DNA of 64,000 bases from Nonomuraea sp. NBC_00507 (lineage in GTDB: Bacteria > Actinomycetota > Actinomycetes > Streptosporangiales > Streptosporangiaceae), in the NCBI RefSeq assembly GCF_036013525.1, contig NZ_CP107853.1, forward strand, positions 2,914,001 through 2,978,000. The letters run 5' to 3'. Positions 8,418 through 16,226 of the stretch are shown in pieces. The translations under genes were made by a program, and so were the position numbers. Numbering within the stretch: the stretch's first letter is position 1; every line of letters starts with the position of its first letter. Below the pieces are notes generated by a model. It worked only from the letters and a program-made list of their open reading frames with translations, made no database searches and was not told the origin of the DNA.

Positions 8418-8470
8418 GCTGTTGGTGGGAGCCTGGCGCCGAGGACGATCGGGTGAGGCCAGCTCCGTTC

Positions 8471-8846
8471 TCATGCCCGCAAGTTGAGAGTTGGCGGCCT
8501 CCAGAGGGTGAGGTCGCTGGTAGCAACGGCGAGGGTGAGGCCTGAAGGCGAGAATCCGGCGGCGCGGAAGGTGGAGTAGTTGGCGTGGAAGATGTGCCAC
8601 CAGCCTTCTCCCGGCGGATCCTTGCAGATGTCGCAATCCGCAGAAAGCAAGCAGAAAAGCAAAAAAGCGGTCGTTGGGCCATTCGGGGCTGACGACGTCG
8701 AGGCCCCAGCCGTCCGGGGTGGTGCAGTGCAGGCCGCCGCCGAAGAGGCCGGCAATGTGCACCCGGGTGCCCGCGATAGGCCCAAGACCGGGGCAGCTTA
8801 GGTCCGGGGAGGCATCGGGGGTGCTGGTGTCGGGTCGGGCTGTCAT
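8471..8846 (-). pseudogene. Frameshifted gene for an unrecognised actinomycete protein
   Basis: Two minus-strand frames share one apparent protein. The first runs from 8846 and includes G-L-F-G-G-G-L-H-C-T-T-P-D-G-W-G. After an A-rich tract near 8650-8665 (AAAAGCAAAAAA on the plus strand) the sensible sequence moves to another frame: C-D-I-C-K-D-P-P-G-E-G-W-W-H-I-F, then F-R-A-A-G-F-S-P-S-G-L-T-L-A-V-A, and stops at 8471. The last part looks like a WD40-type blade (S-P-S-G-L-T-L-A-V-A-T-S-D). A slippage frameshift in the homopolymer is the simplest reading. Function unknown; a sequencing error at the A-run cannot be excluded. Confidence 0.5.
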
Positions 8847-8916
8847 GAGCGTGAGCTCATGACCTCTGCGGGATCAGGTATTGGAACTCATGCCGCCGTC
8901 CCCGCATAGTGGGCGC

Positions 8917-9612
8917 ATGAAGCCTTCCTTGAAGGTCGCGGTCATCGGCGACTACGACAAGGCATACACCCCGCACGTGGCCACTGACGATGCGCTGCGC
9001 CACGCCGCCGACCACCTCAGGGTCGAGATCGAGGTCCGCTGGCTGGCCACCGAGCCGCTCGAAGCGGACCTGTCCGCCGTGCACGCCGCGGACGTGCTGT
9101 GGTGCGCCCCGGGAAGCCCGTACCGCAGCCTGCGCGGCGCGCTGGCCGCGCTTCGGCACGGCCGCGAGCACGGCGTCCCCACCCTGGGGACGTGCGGCGG
9201 CTGCCAGCACATCATCATCGAGTACGCCCGCCACGTACTCCGGTTCGAGGACGCGCAGCACGCCGAGTACGACCCCTACGCCTCCAGCCTGTTCGTCACC
9301 GAGCTCGCCTGCTCGCTCGCCGGCCGGACCATGCCCGTCACGCTCACGCCCGGCTCCCTAGTGGCCGACGTGTACGGGCGCGACGAGGCCAAGGAGCAGT
9401 ACTACTGCAACTTCGGCCTCAATCCCGCTTACCAGAGTGCCCTGCACGAGGGCGGGCTGCGGGTGACGGGCGTGGACGACACCGGTGAGGCCCGAGTGCT
9501 GGAGATCCCCGACCACCCGTACTACCTAGCCACACTGTTTGTGCCACAGACGAGCTCGTGGCCCGGGCGCCCGCACCCGCTGGCCGTGGGGCTGCTGCGC
9601 GCGGCGCTATGA
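8917..9612 (+). CDS. CTP synthase C-terminal-region-related protein (class I glutamine-amidotransferase fold)
   Basis: The 231-residue protein resembles the glutaminase half of CTP synthase without the synthase domain. The nucleophile elbow reads L-G-T-C-G-G-C-Q-H, with Cys 93 in the position of the CTP synthase nucleophile and an extra Cys 96 at the +3 position. Database names for this family include '(seleno)protein' because some members carry selenocysteine; here both positions are ordinary TGC codons. Its reaction is not known. The start at 8917 gives the family-like opening K-V-A-V-I-G-D-Y-D; an in-frame ATG 36 bp upstream adds only unrelated residues. Its stop overlaps the start of the LysR gene (ATGA), so the two are translationally coupled. 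Confidence 0.8.
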   Translation: MKPSLKVAVIGDYDKAYTPHVATDDALRHAADHLRVEIEVRWLATEPLEADLSAVHAADVLWCAPGSPYRSLRGALAALRHGREHGVPTLGTCGGCQHIIIEYARHVLRFEDAQHAEYDPYASSLFVTELACSLAGRTMPVTLTPGSLVADVYGRDEAKEQYYCNFGLNPAYQSALHEGGLRVTGVDDTGEARVLEIPDHPYYLATLFVPQTSSWPGRPHPLAVGLLRAAL

Positions 9613-10478
9613 CGTTCACGCAGCTCAGGATCCTGCAAGCGGTTGCGCGTACCGGCAACATGACCCGCGCGGCCGAGGAGCTGAACACCACGCAGTCCGC
9701 GGTCAGCCATGCGCTGCGCGGCCTGGAGAGCGAACTCGGCCTGGCCCTGCTCGTCAGGGGCAGCCACGGGGTGAGCCTGACCGCCGCCGGGCGAGCCGTC
9801 TGCCGCCGCGCCACGCTCATCCTCACCCAGCTCGAAGCCCTGGAGCAGGAGGTGGCCGCGGCGCGCGGGCACGACCGCGGCAGCCTGCGCGTCGGCGCCA
9901 TCCCCAGCGCCAACGCCCGCCTGCTGCCGCGGATCCTGCGGACGTTCGGCGAGGCGCATCCACACGTGCGGCTCACCGTGATCGAGGGGTCAGACGAGGA
10001 GGTACTCGACTGGCTGCAGACCGGGGCCGCCGACATCGGCACCCTGACGGCCGGAGCCGTCTCCGCCAGCGTGCCCGATCTGGTCATGCGCCCGCTGGCC
10101 ACCGACCAGATGCTGGCCGCCCTACCCAGCGGTCACGACCTGGCCGTACGCCACTCGGTGCCGGTCGCGGACCTGGCCCGGCAGCCGTTCATCATGTCGA
10201 CCGGCGGATGCGAGCCGCTCATCACGGCGCTCGCGCGGGAAGCAGGCGCGAGCCTGCGCTGCCACTATCGAGTCCGCGACACCAACAGCATCCTCGCCAT
10301 GGTCGCCGAAGGGCTCGGCGTGAGCATCCTGCCCGAGCTCTCCCTACCCGCTCACCACGCTGGCGTTCACGCCATCCCCCTCGAACCGGCCTCCGTGCGC
10401 ACCATCCTGCTGGCCCTCCCGGCCGACCCGCTCCCTGCGGCCACCGCGCTCCTCGAGCATGCGCTCGAAAGGGTCTGA
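9609..10478 (+). CDS. LysR-family transcriptional regulator
   Basis: This 289-residue protein has the LysR winged helix at residues 1-60 (R-T-G-N-M-T-R-A-A-E-E-L-N-T-T-Q-S-A-V-S-H), followed by the linker helix and a two-lobe substrate-binding domain. The start overlaps the stop of the amidotransferase-like gene by the sequence ATGA. LysR genes are more often divergent from their target; this co-directional, overlapping arrangement suggests that the two proteins act in one process, for example with the enzyme product or substrate as co-inducer (inference). The ligand cannot be told. Confidence 0.9.
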   Translation: MTFTQLRILQAVARTGNMTRAAEELNTTQSAVSHALRGLESELGLALLVRGSHGVSLTAAGRAVCRRATLILTQLEALEQEVAAARGHDRGSLRVGAIPSANARLLPRILRTFGEAHPHVRLTVIEGSDEEVLDWLQTGAADIGTLTAGAVSASVPDLVMRPLATDQMLAALPSGHDLAVRHSVPVADLARQPFIMSTGGCEPLITALAREAGASLRCHYRVRDTNSILAMVAEGLGVSILPELSLPAHHAGVHAIPLEPASVRTILLALPADPLPAATALLEHALERV

Positions 10479-10575
10479 AGCACGCCGGCGCTCTGACCGC
10501 AAGCCCCCCAGCGCTGTCGCTTCTCAGCGACATCGTCTTCCACCGGAAACGATCGCTATCCGCAAGAGATGTCCT

Positions 10576-10621
10576 GTGACATCGGACCTCGAGCTCGTGC
10601 CATCGTGGTTTGAGCGGATCA
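10576..10621 (+). repeat. Dispersed 45-bp element, copy 2
   Basis: The stretch begins GTGACATCGGACC and ends TTTGAGCGGATCA. It matches the copies at 8374-8417 and 11410-11455. It lies in the 317-bp gap between the LysR and isochorismatase-like genes. No gene was recognised in the rest of that gap. Confidence 0.6.
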
Positions 10622-10795
10622 GGGGGCTGGTGGTGGGGAGTCCAAGAGTGCGGCCTGCGCCCAAGCCGCCAGCGCCGCAGCCGCTGGCCCTTATGCGAAT
10701 CTGTCCCACTATCGTCGTACTAGATCGACAACAAAAGCGCCAAGGATACGACCGTGGGGGATGGCCGATGGCGCGCCGTACAGACAAGGAGCCGT

Positions 10796-11356
10796 ATGAC
10801 CACCACCGCGCTCATCGTCGGTGACCTGCAGGCGGGCATCGTGGACAACTACCCCTTCGCCGCCGACGTGCTCCCCGTCGTGGAAAAGGTTCTCCCCGCG
10901 GCCAGAGCCTCCGGAATCCCGGTGATCTTCATCCGTTTCGGGCTCCGGGCCTCAGGCCTTGATGTGGCAGCGGGAAACCAGTTGATCAGCGGCCTGGTCG
11001 GGGCGGGGACGCTGTTTCACGAAGAATCGCCCGAGACGCTCGTGCACCCGCGCATCGCGCCGTTGCCGGGCGAGGCCGTCGTCCTGAAGCGCCGCGCCAG
11101 CGCCTTCGCGGCGACCGACCTCGATCGGCTCCTGCGCGCCCAGCACATCGACTCGATCGTGCTGACCGGTGTCGCGACCGGGGCGATGATCGCCGCTACC
11201 CTCTACGACGCCTCCGACCGCGACTACCACGTGACCGTGCTCGGCGACGCCTGCGCCGACGGGGAACCGGACGTGCACGACTTCCTGATCAACCGCGTCT
11301 TCCCGGCCAGGGGCGCTGACGTTCTTACAGGCCACGAGTGGACCGCCCGCCTGTGA
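10796..11356 (+). CDS. Isochorismatase-family hydrolase lacking the catalytic cysteine
   Basis: The 186-residue protein is a compact isochorismatase/nicotinamidase-fold enzyme. Asp 10 (L-I-V-G-D-L-Q) and Lys 98 (V-V-L-K-R-R-A-S-A-F) of the usual triad are in place. The third position, normally Cys in G-V-A-T-x-x-C-V, reads G-V-A-T-G-A-M-I, with Met 131 instead. The cysteine hydrolases of this fold (nicotinamidase, N-carbamoylsarcosine amidase) need that Cys; true isochorismatases act on a vinyl ether and do not. So either this one uses the isochorismatase chemistry or it is inactive. AAGGAG 5 bp upstream fixes the start. It stands alone between two dispersed repeat copies. Confidence 0.8.
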   Translation: MTTTALIVGDLQAGIVDNYPFAADVLPVVEKVLPAARASGIPVIFIRFGLRASGLDVAAGNQLISGLVGAGTLFHEESPETLVHPRIAPLPGEAVVLKRRASAFAATDLDRLLRAQHIDSIVLTGVATGAMIAATLYDASDRDYHVTVLGDACADGEPDVHDFLINRVFPARGADVLTGHEWTARL

Positions 11357-11409
11357 CCAGCCGTCAGCATTGAAGATCTGAGCCATGCCCGCGATGAGAC
11401 GGCGCACTT

Positions 11410-11455
11410 GACCGCTCAGCCTTCGATGACAAGAGCTCAAGGTCCGATGTCCCGG
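11410..11455 (-). repeat. Dispersed 45-bp element, copy 3 (inverted)
   Basis: Read on the minus strand this begins GGGACATCGGACCTTGAG and ends GCTGAGCGGTCA, matching copies 1 and 2. It lies between the isochorismatase-like gene and the BAAT hydrolase. Copies 2 and 3 form an inverted pair bracketing the isochorismatase-like gene. Confidence 0.6.
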
Positions 11456-11547
11456 GACACCCGCGGACATGACCGAACCGGGCCGATGCAGTCATGAAAT
11501 GTCGGTGAGAAATAGCAGCGCTGAAGGCTCTAGATCTGTTGGATCGC

Positions 11548-12414
11548 TCAGGCGGCGCAGACGGCGGCTGCCATGACGTGTGGCCAGGCGGCAGCGCCAA
11601 GCGCCGCACTCGCCTCCGGGGTCCCGCCGTGGTCGAACTTGGTGGATGGAGCCGGAGCCACCTCTCCTGGGAAGACGACCCGATGCCCTGCGTCGGCCTC
11701 GGTGATGAGCACTGCCTCCCTCCCGGCTGTTGAGCGCCGGGCCGCGAGTTCGTCGGCGAAGCGCAGGGACGGCCACATCCGGTCGGCGCCGCCCGCTATC
11801 AGGACCAGATCGGCGCTGGCCTTCTCCACCGGAATGGCAGCGGCGGGCAACCGGTCCGCATGTATCGCGAGGCTGCGCTCGTACCAACTGAGCACAGAGA
11901 CCGGTGTGCCTTCCTGCTCCTTCGGCCTCCAGGACTCGTCATAGGGGACAAAGGGCAGCGGCCGCCCCTGCCAGGTCCAGCTGGAGCGGTACGGGTGGTG
12001 CCGACCGTCACGACCCGGCCCAACATTGGCCCAGGTGACAGACGTCGGGGCAAGCGCGATCACGGCGTCGGCGCAGTTCGTGAGGGTGGACACGAGCAGG
12101 GCTGCCTCAGCGCTCTTGGAGTTACCGAGGATGCTGATGCGCCTGGCGCCACGCTCACGCAGCAGCCCAGTTGCAGCAACGAAGGTCTCCAGCGGGACCT
12201 CGCAGATACCAGGCACCTGCCCAGGCCCGCCGAACCACCGAACCGACACCGCGGTCACGCCGGCGCGAGCGAAGAGCCGACACCGTTCGCGCTCGATCCG
12301 ACCGCTCGATCCGGAAAGCACAAGGACACCCGCGCCGCTGCTGCCCGCAGCCGGTGCGGAGAGAAAGCCCTCCCAGGGCCCGGTCAGCTCATGCTCGACG
12401 ATCATGGCGTCCAT
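11548..12414 (-). CDS. BAAT/acyl-CoA-thioesterase-type alpha/beta hydrolase
   Basis: The 288-residue protein aligns with the C-terminal hydrolase domain of bile-acid-CoA:amino-acid acyltransferase and acyl-CoA thioesterases. The nucleophile elbow is I-L-G-N-S-K-S-A-E, with Ser in the G-x-S-K-[GS] form typical of this family. The Asp is in G-G-A-D-R-M-W-P-S and the His in D-A-G-H-R-V, completing a triad. The N-terminal Ig-like domain of full BAAT enzymes is absent, as in most bacterial members. The natural substrate is unknown; acyl-CoA or an ester is likely. It is a single minus-strand gene. Confidence 0.78.
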   Translation of the reverse strand: MDAMIVEHELTGPWEGFLSAPAAGSSGAGVLVLSGSSGRIERERCRLFARAGVTAVSVRWFGGPGQVPGICEVPLETFVAATGLLRERGARRISILGNSKSAEAALLVSTLTNCADAVIALAPTSVTWANVGPGRDGRHHPYRSSWTWQGRPLPFVPYDESWRPKEQEGTPVSVLSWYERSLAIHADRLPAAAIPVEKASADLVLIAGGADRMWPSLRFADELAARRSTAGREAVLITEADAGHRVVFPGEVAPAPSTKFDHGGTPEASAALGAAAWPHVMAAAVCAA

Positions 12415-12550
12415 GCCGCCAACCTACTGGAGGCAACTCACTACCTCCGATACGGGACGGGCAGGCAGGTGAATGTCAGCCTGGCGCCGCGCTGAGCTGA
12501 GGCTCGGTGAATGTCTTAGTCCGTCCGAAAGGCCTCGTTTGAGGCGGCGG

Positions 12551-13222
12551 TCATCGGTGCACGGAGCCTTCGACATTGGCGCCTCGGGGGTTGAAGACGG
12601 CTCGTACGGCAGCATCATCGCCATCGATCTCGACGAGCCCAAGGGTGTCGTCGAGGGTGAGCACACCCGCTGCCAGCCCGAGCACGATCGAGGCGTCAGC
12701 GCGCACGACGGCATCGAGATCGCGACCATCGTGCAGGCTGACCTCTATGCCCGAGGGCGTCGCCTGCACGTGGAGCAGTTGACCGTCGACCGCGATCCCC
12801 ACCGTCGATGACCGGCGTGCAGCCGGCTTGTCACGGAGCAGGGCGGGGAGGGCGACGACGAGCCATTCGGGGCGGAAGTGGTCGCCGCCTGGTCCGCGGG
12901 CCATGAGTGGCGTGGACCAGCGGATGAGGCTCTCGATCGGCTCCCGCAGCTCGGCGCCCCACGGGGTGAGGGCGTACACGATGACGTTGCCCTCCTCGGC
13001 CAGCCGCCGCTCGACCACTCCGGCGGTCTCGAGGTCGCGGAGGCGGTCGGCGAGCAGGTTGGTGGCCACGCCAGGGAGACCGTCGAGCAGCTCGCGGTAG
13101 CGGGCGGGAGCCATGAGGAGTTGGCGGACGATGAGCAGATTCCACCGGTCGCCCACGACATCGAGTGCCCGGGCGAGACCGCAGTGCTGGCCGTAGCTTC
13201 GACTCAATTCCCACCCACACAC
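12551..13222 (-). CDS. HxlR-family regulator with C-terminal SCP2-like domain
   Basis: The 223-residue protein starts with an HxlR winged helix (S-Y-G-Q-H-C-G-L-A-R-A-L-D-V-V-G-D-R-W near residue 10, L-R-D-L-E-T-A-G-V-V-E-R-R in the recognition region). The C-terminal half (I-A-V-D-G-Q-L-L-H-V-Q to the L-V-E-I-D-G-D-D-A end) resembles a small SCP2 sterol-carrier-like domain. The GTG at 13222 is the longest start; a TTG at 13207 would begin nearer the conserved S-Y-G-Q and is an alternative. It is divergent from a mycothiol-dependent enzyme that also ends in an SCP2-like domain, with direct repeats between them, so it probably controls that enzyme. Confidence 0.85.
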   Translation of the reverse strand: MCGWELSRSYGQHCGLARALDVVGDRWNLLIVRQLLMAPARYRELLDGLPGVATNLLADRLRDLETAGVVERRLAEEGNVIVYALTPWGAELREPIESLIRWSTPLMARGPGGDHFRPEWLVVALPALLRDKPAARRSSTVGIAVDGQLLHVQATPSGIEVSLHDGRDLDAVVRADASIVLGLAAGVLTLDDTLGLVEIDGDDAAVRAVFNPRGANVEGSVHR

Positions 13223-13252
13223 TTGACAACCTCAAGCCGACTTGACTATCTA
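13221..13252. promoter_or_regulatory. Direct repeats and candidate promoter between HxlR and mycothiol-enzyme genes
   Basis: ACTTGAC occurs at 13221-13227 and again at 13240-13246, a 19-bp period that suits a dimeric regulator on one DNA face. TTGACA at 13223-13228 and TATCTA at 13247-13252 (18-bp spacing) could be the plus-strand promoter, which would place the repeats over the -35 and -10 region of the enzyme gene. Confidence 0.45.
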
Positions 13253-13285
13253 TACCACAGTCGCCGAAACGAGGGTGGTGCTGAC

Positions 13286-14122
13286 ATGGTCCCGGCTGCG
13301 ACGCACAGTGGTGCGTCCGACACCATGGCCCAGGCTCGTGCGGCATTGCGGGACGTTGTCCCCCGCCTCGTCACCCTTGCGCGGAGCGTCCCTGACGCCA
13401 ACTCCGCTTCGGTCGGTACGTGGACGGTCGGCGAGGTCGCGGCTCACCTATCTCATGTATTTCGCGTCGACACCGACGCCGTCGCCGGAAGACCGCTCCC
13501 GGAAGCCATAGTGACAACGGCGGGAATGGCCGAGGTCAACGCGAAGATGCTGGCCGAGGACGGCGAACGGGACCCAGCCGTACTCGCAGATCGCATCGGC
13601 AAGCTGGCAGACGAGTTCGACGACGTCGCGTCGCGTTCACGAGCCGCCGCCGTCGATTGGCTGCAAGGTGTCCGCCTGCCGCCGTCGGCGGTGGCCTGTC
13701 ACCTGCTCGAGGAATGCCTGGTGCACGGCCATGACATCGCCAGAGCCGCTGGGCGCCCGTGGCCGATCCAGCGTCACCACGCTCTGCTCGCGATCGAGGG
13801 CGGCGCGCTTCCGCTTATCGCGGCTCTGTCGCCCACTGCTTTCGTGAACCAGGAGAAGGCCGGATTCTTCCGAGCTCGCTTCGACGTGCGCCTGCGTGGA
13901 GGTGGACGCACGTTGCTCGTCTTCGACGGCGGTTCGTTGACGCTCGACGCGGCGGGCGCACGTGACGTTGACGCCCACGTCTCTGCCGACCCCGCGGCTC
14001 TCATGCTGATGTTCATCGGCCGACAAGGAATGTGGAAACCGCTTTTGGGAGGAAAACTCGCCGCTTGGGGTCGTCGGCCATGGAAGCTCGCCCGCATGCT
14101 CACCGTCATGAGCCCCCCGTAG
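13286..14122 (+). CDS. Maleylpyruvate isomerase-family mycothiol-dependent enzyme
   Basis: The 278-residue protein has the DinB-like four-helix N-terminal domain of MDMPI enzymes (G-T-W-T-V-G-E-V-A-A-H-L-S-H near residue 55) with the metal-binding histidines in A-A-H-L and in the E-C-L-V-H-G-H-D-I-A motif near residue 155. The C-terminal third is an SCP2-like domain. Members use mycothiol, the actinobacterial thiol, in isomerisation or S-transfer; most are uncharacterised. The ATG at 13286 was chosen because it follows the divergent promoter region and begins the family-like helix soon after. Control by the divergent HxlR protein is likely. Confidence 0.8.
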   Translation: MVPAATHSGASDTMAQARAALRDVVPRLVTLARSVPDANSASVGTWTVGEVAAHLSHVFRVDTDAVAGRPLPEAIVTTAGMAEVNAKMLAEDGERDPAVLADRIGKLADEFDDVASRSRAAAVDWLQGVRLPPSAVACHLLEECLVHGHDIARAAGRPWPIQRHHALLAIEGGALPLIAALSPTAFVNQEKAGFFRARFDVRLRGGGRTLLVFDGGSLTLDAAGARDVDAHVSADPAALMLMFIGRQGMWKPLLGGKLAAWGRRPWKLARMLTVMSPP

Positions 14123-14280
14123 CCAGTTCGCCGGACGATCGGCCGGCATTGTGCGGCCCCGACCGGCACCTTGATCCCGACCTGCGTTGACCACGGCCGG
14201 TCCGCCCGCACGATGATGTGAGCGCCCCGTGAACCTGAACGGTCTCTCGCCCGACTGTGCAAGGTGACGGAAGGGATGAG

Positions 14281-14805
14281 ATGACCGATGAGCTGCTGGT
14301 GGTCCGCGCCCAGTTGGGCGATCGGTCTGCCTGGGCCGAGCTGGTGACCCGATGGCGAGTGCCGGTGTGGACCTATGTGCGGCGGATGCTGGATGCCGAG
14401 CGGGCCGACGAGGTGACCCAGGAGATCTGGCTGGCTGTGGTCCGTGGCCTGCCCCGGCTGCGGGAACCCGGCCGGTTCGCACCCTGGCTGTTCACGATCG
14501 CCCGCCGCTCGGTGACCGACCGCCTGCGCAGTGAGTACGCCAGGGAGAAGGAGAGCTTCACCGCCGACGAGGCGATGGTTGAGGATCCCGTCGAGGCCAT
14601 GGCGGATCGTGCCGAGCTCGTCGCCGCGTTGGCGGGGCTGCCGGTCTTGGAGCGGGAGATTCTCGTCCTGTTTTACCTGGAGGATCTGTCGGTCGAGGAG
14701 TGCGCGCAGGTCTGCGCAGTCCCTACCGGCACGGTCAAGTCCAGGCTCAATCGGGCTCGCCGGCTGCTGCGGGAGCGTCTGGAGGAAAGGGGATACCGGC
14801 CGTGA
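14281..14805 (+). CDS. ECF-family RNA polymerase sigma factor
   Basis: At 174 residues this is a typical group 4 sigma factor. Region 2 reads A-D-E-V-T-Q-E-I-W-L-A-V-V-R-G and continues into F-A-P-W-L-F-T-I-A-R-R. Region 4 holds L-P-V-L-E-R-E-I-L-V-L-F-Y-L-E-D-L-S with the HTH T-G-T-V-K-S-R-L-N-R-A-R. The ATG at 14281 is preceded by GAAGGG at a good distance. Its TGA overlaps the GTG of the following membrane-protein gene by 4 bp. That coupling is common for ECF sigma factors and their membrane anti-sigma factors, but the neighbour has no recognised zinc or anti-sigma motif. Confidence 0.92.
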   Translation: MTDELLVVRAQLGDRSAWAELVTRWRVPVWTYVRRMLDAERADEVTQEIWLAVVRGLPRLREPGRFAPWLFTIARRSVTDRLRSEYAREKESFTADEAMVEDPVEAMADRAELVAALAGLPVLEREILVLFYLEDLSVEECAQVCAVPTGTVKSRLNRARRLLRERLEERGYRP

Positions 14806-15287
14806 TCGAGGAGGAGCCGCGTCTGTCGGCGCAGGAGATGATCGAGCGGCTTGAGCCGTCGCTTTCACCGTGGCGACGGGTTCGCGCCGTGGTGGCGCTG
14901 CTGGCCGGGCTGGGCGGCACGGTGTTCGTGGCCGCGCTGTGGTGGAGTGAGCCGGGTCCGCTGCCCGGCCGCACTCACGGGGCGTTCGCGCTGTTCACCG
15001 TATTCTGCTTGGCCTGGGCGGGCTACGGCTGCTGGCTGCTGACCCGCAGGGTGCCGTTGTTCGCCACCGACCGAGTGATCGCTGCCTGGATCGCCCTGGT
15101 CGCCTCGCTGGTCACGACCGTGGGTGTGGTAGGCATCACCGTGCAGCGCGGTCTCGGCCTGGGTGCCGCGTCGGCAGTGGGGGGCGTGTTCGTCGCGGCG
15201 GCATTGGTGCTGCTGGTGCGGGCGCACGCTCGCCGGGCCGAACTGCTGCGCCTCAAGCGCGAGCTGACCGGCGGGGAGCAGGCGTGA
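14802..15287 (+). CDS. Four-helix membrane protein coupled to the ECF sigma factor
   Basis: The 161-residue protein has a 25-residue cytoplasmic N-terminus, four hydrophobic helices (near residues 28-45, 60-80, 92-115 and 120-140) and a basic C-terminal tail. It starts at a GTG that overlaps the sigma-factor stop and its own stop overlaps the next GTG (15284), so three genes form one translational unit. In related actinomycete operons a sigma factor, a small membrane protein and an ABC exporter occur together; the membrane protein may restrain the sigma factor or belong to the transporter. No catalytic motif is seen. Confidence 0.7.
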   Translation: MIEEEPRLSAQEMIERLEPSLSPWRRVRAVVALLAGLGGTVFVAALWWSEPGPLPGRTHGAFALFTVFCLAWAGYGCWLLTRRVPLFATDRVIAAWIALVASLVTTVGVVGITVQRGLGLGAASAVGGVFVAAALVLLVRAHARRAELLRLKRELTGGEQA

Positions 15288-15884
15288 ACGCGCTGGAGGC
15301 CGGCACGCTGGGCAAGCGCTACCGCAACCGCTGGGCGCTCCGGGAGCGCCACCTTCGAGCTGGCCGCCGTGGCTCGGTGCGAGCTGGTCGGGCCGAACGG
15401 GGCGGGCAAGACCACGCTGCTCAACCTGGTGACCGGGCTGCTGATAATCACTATCGGCCGGGTGCGCGTCTTCGGCAGGCCGCTGGAGGTGTCCAGGGTG
15501 GCGTTCGTGGCGCAGGACAAGCCGCTGTATCGGCGCTGGAGCGTGGTCGACCTCCTGCGCTTCGGCGCCGCCACCAACCCCCGCTGGGACCAGCACACCG
15601 CCACCTCGTTCCTGCTCGCGCACGACATCCCCGTCCAGCAGCGGGCAGATCGCCTGTCCGGCGGGGCCGAACTCGACCGCCCATCGCAGCCTGTGTTGCT
15701 GCACTTCGACGGCAGGAATTGGACCTTGGAGCGGATGTACGAGGGCCGGCTGGAGGCCCTTGCGGCGATCCCCGGCGGGAAGGACATCTGGGCGGTGGGG
15801 CGTCCCGCGGAGTACACCGACTACGGCAGGGAGACCATTCTCAGGCGTGATGGTCAGATCTCGGCCGACCATGCGCGGCCTTGA
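15284..15884 (+). pseudogene. Broken ABC-transporter ATP-binding gene fused to a foreign tail
   Basis: The reading starts at GTG 15284 (L-G-K-R-Y-R-N-R-W-A-L-R), but the ATPase continues only after a 1-nt shift near 15340 (A-T-F-E-L-A-A). Walker A is intact (G-P-N-G-A-G-K-T-T), as are a Q-loop-like V-A-Q-D-K-P-L-Y and the signature L-S-G-G. Directly after L-S-G-G the expected Q-R and Walker B (L-L-x-D-E-P) are absent. Instead the frame runs into L-L-H-F-D-G-R-N-W-T-L-E-R-M-Y-E-G, which is not ABC-like and may be the end of another gene. A deletion plus a frameshift therefore destroyed the ATPase of the ECF operon. Confidence 0.75.
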
Positions 15885-16056
15885 GTACTACGCGAGACAC
15901 TGCCGTACCGGCCTGGATCAGCGCGATGGCCTCCTGCACGTCGCGTGGTGGAAGCGGTCGTCGGCCGAGCACATCCGCTCCAAGCTGAAGCGTCTGATCA
16001 GCAAGGGCATCCTCGTCGAAACCGAGCCGGGATTGTTCGCTCAGCCGCGTCCGTAG
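15871..16056 (+). pseudogene. Short C-terminal fragment with winged-helix look
   Basis: From an ATG at 15871 a 61-residue frame ends in R-S-K-L-K-R-L-I-S-K-G-I-L-V-E-T-E-P-G-L-F. That ending looks like the wing and last strand of a helix-turn-helix protein, as at the C-terminus of some actinomycete transposon-associated proteins. The beginning is missing, because it starts inside the scrambled end of the ABC pseudogene. It is most likely a gene scrap from the same deletion event. The family could not be named firmly. Confidence 0.4.
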
Positions 16057-16226
16057 CCCAGAAGTGAGCCCCCTGATCGGCCCGCCTCACCCAACCCCAA
16101 CGACGAAAGGAACATCAACTCTCGAACCGCCCGGTGAAACCGAATCGGTGATGCCAGAGGAATCACAGCGAGATGTTCCGGAGAGCGAGAGCCGCTCCGC
16201 CTGCCGCCTCAGTACTGTGACGTCGC

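Noticed and set aside
9006..9210. Selenocysteine codon in the CTP-synthase-tail-like gene
   Set aside because: Family names mention selenoproteins, but both motif cysteines here are ordinary TGC codons and no in-frame TGA occurs before the stop.
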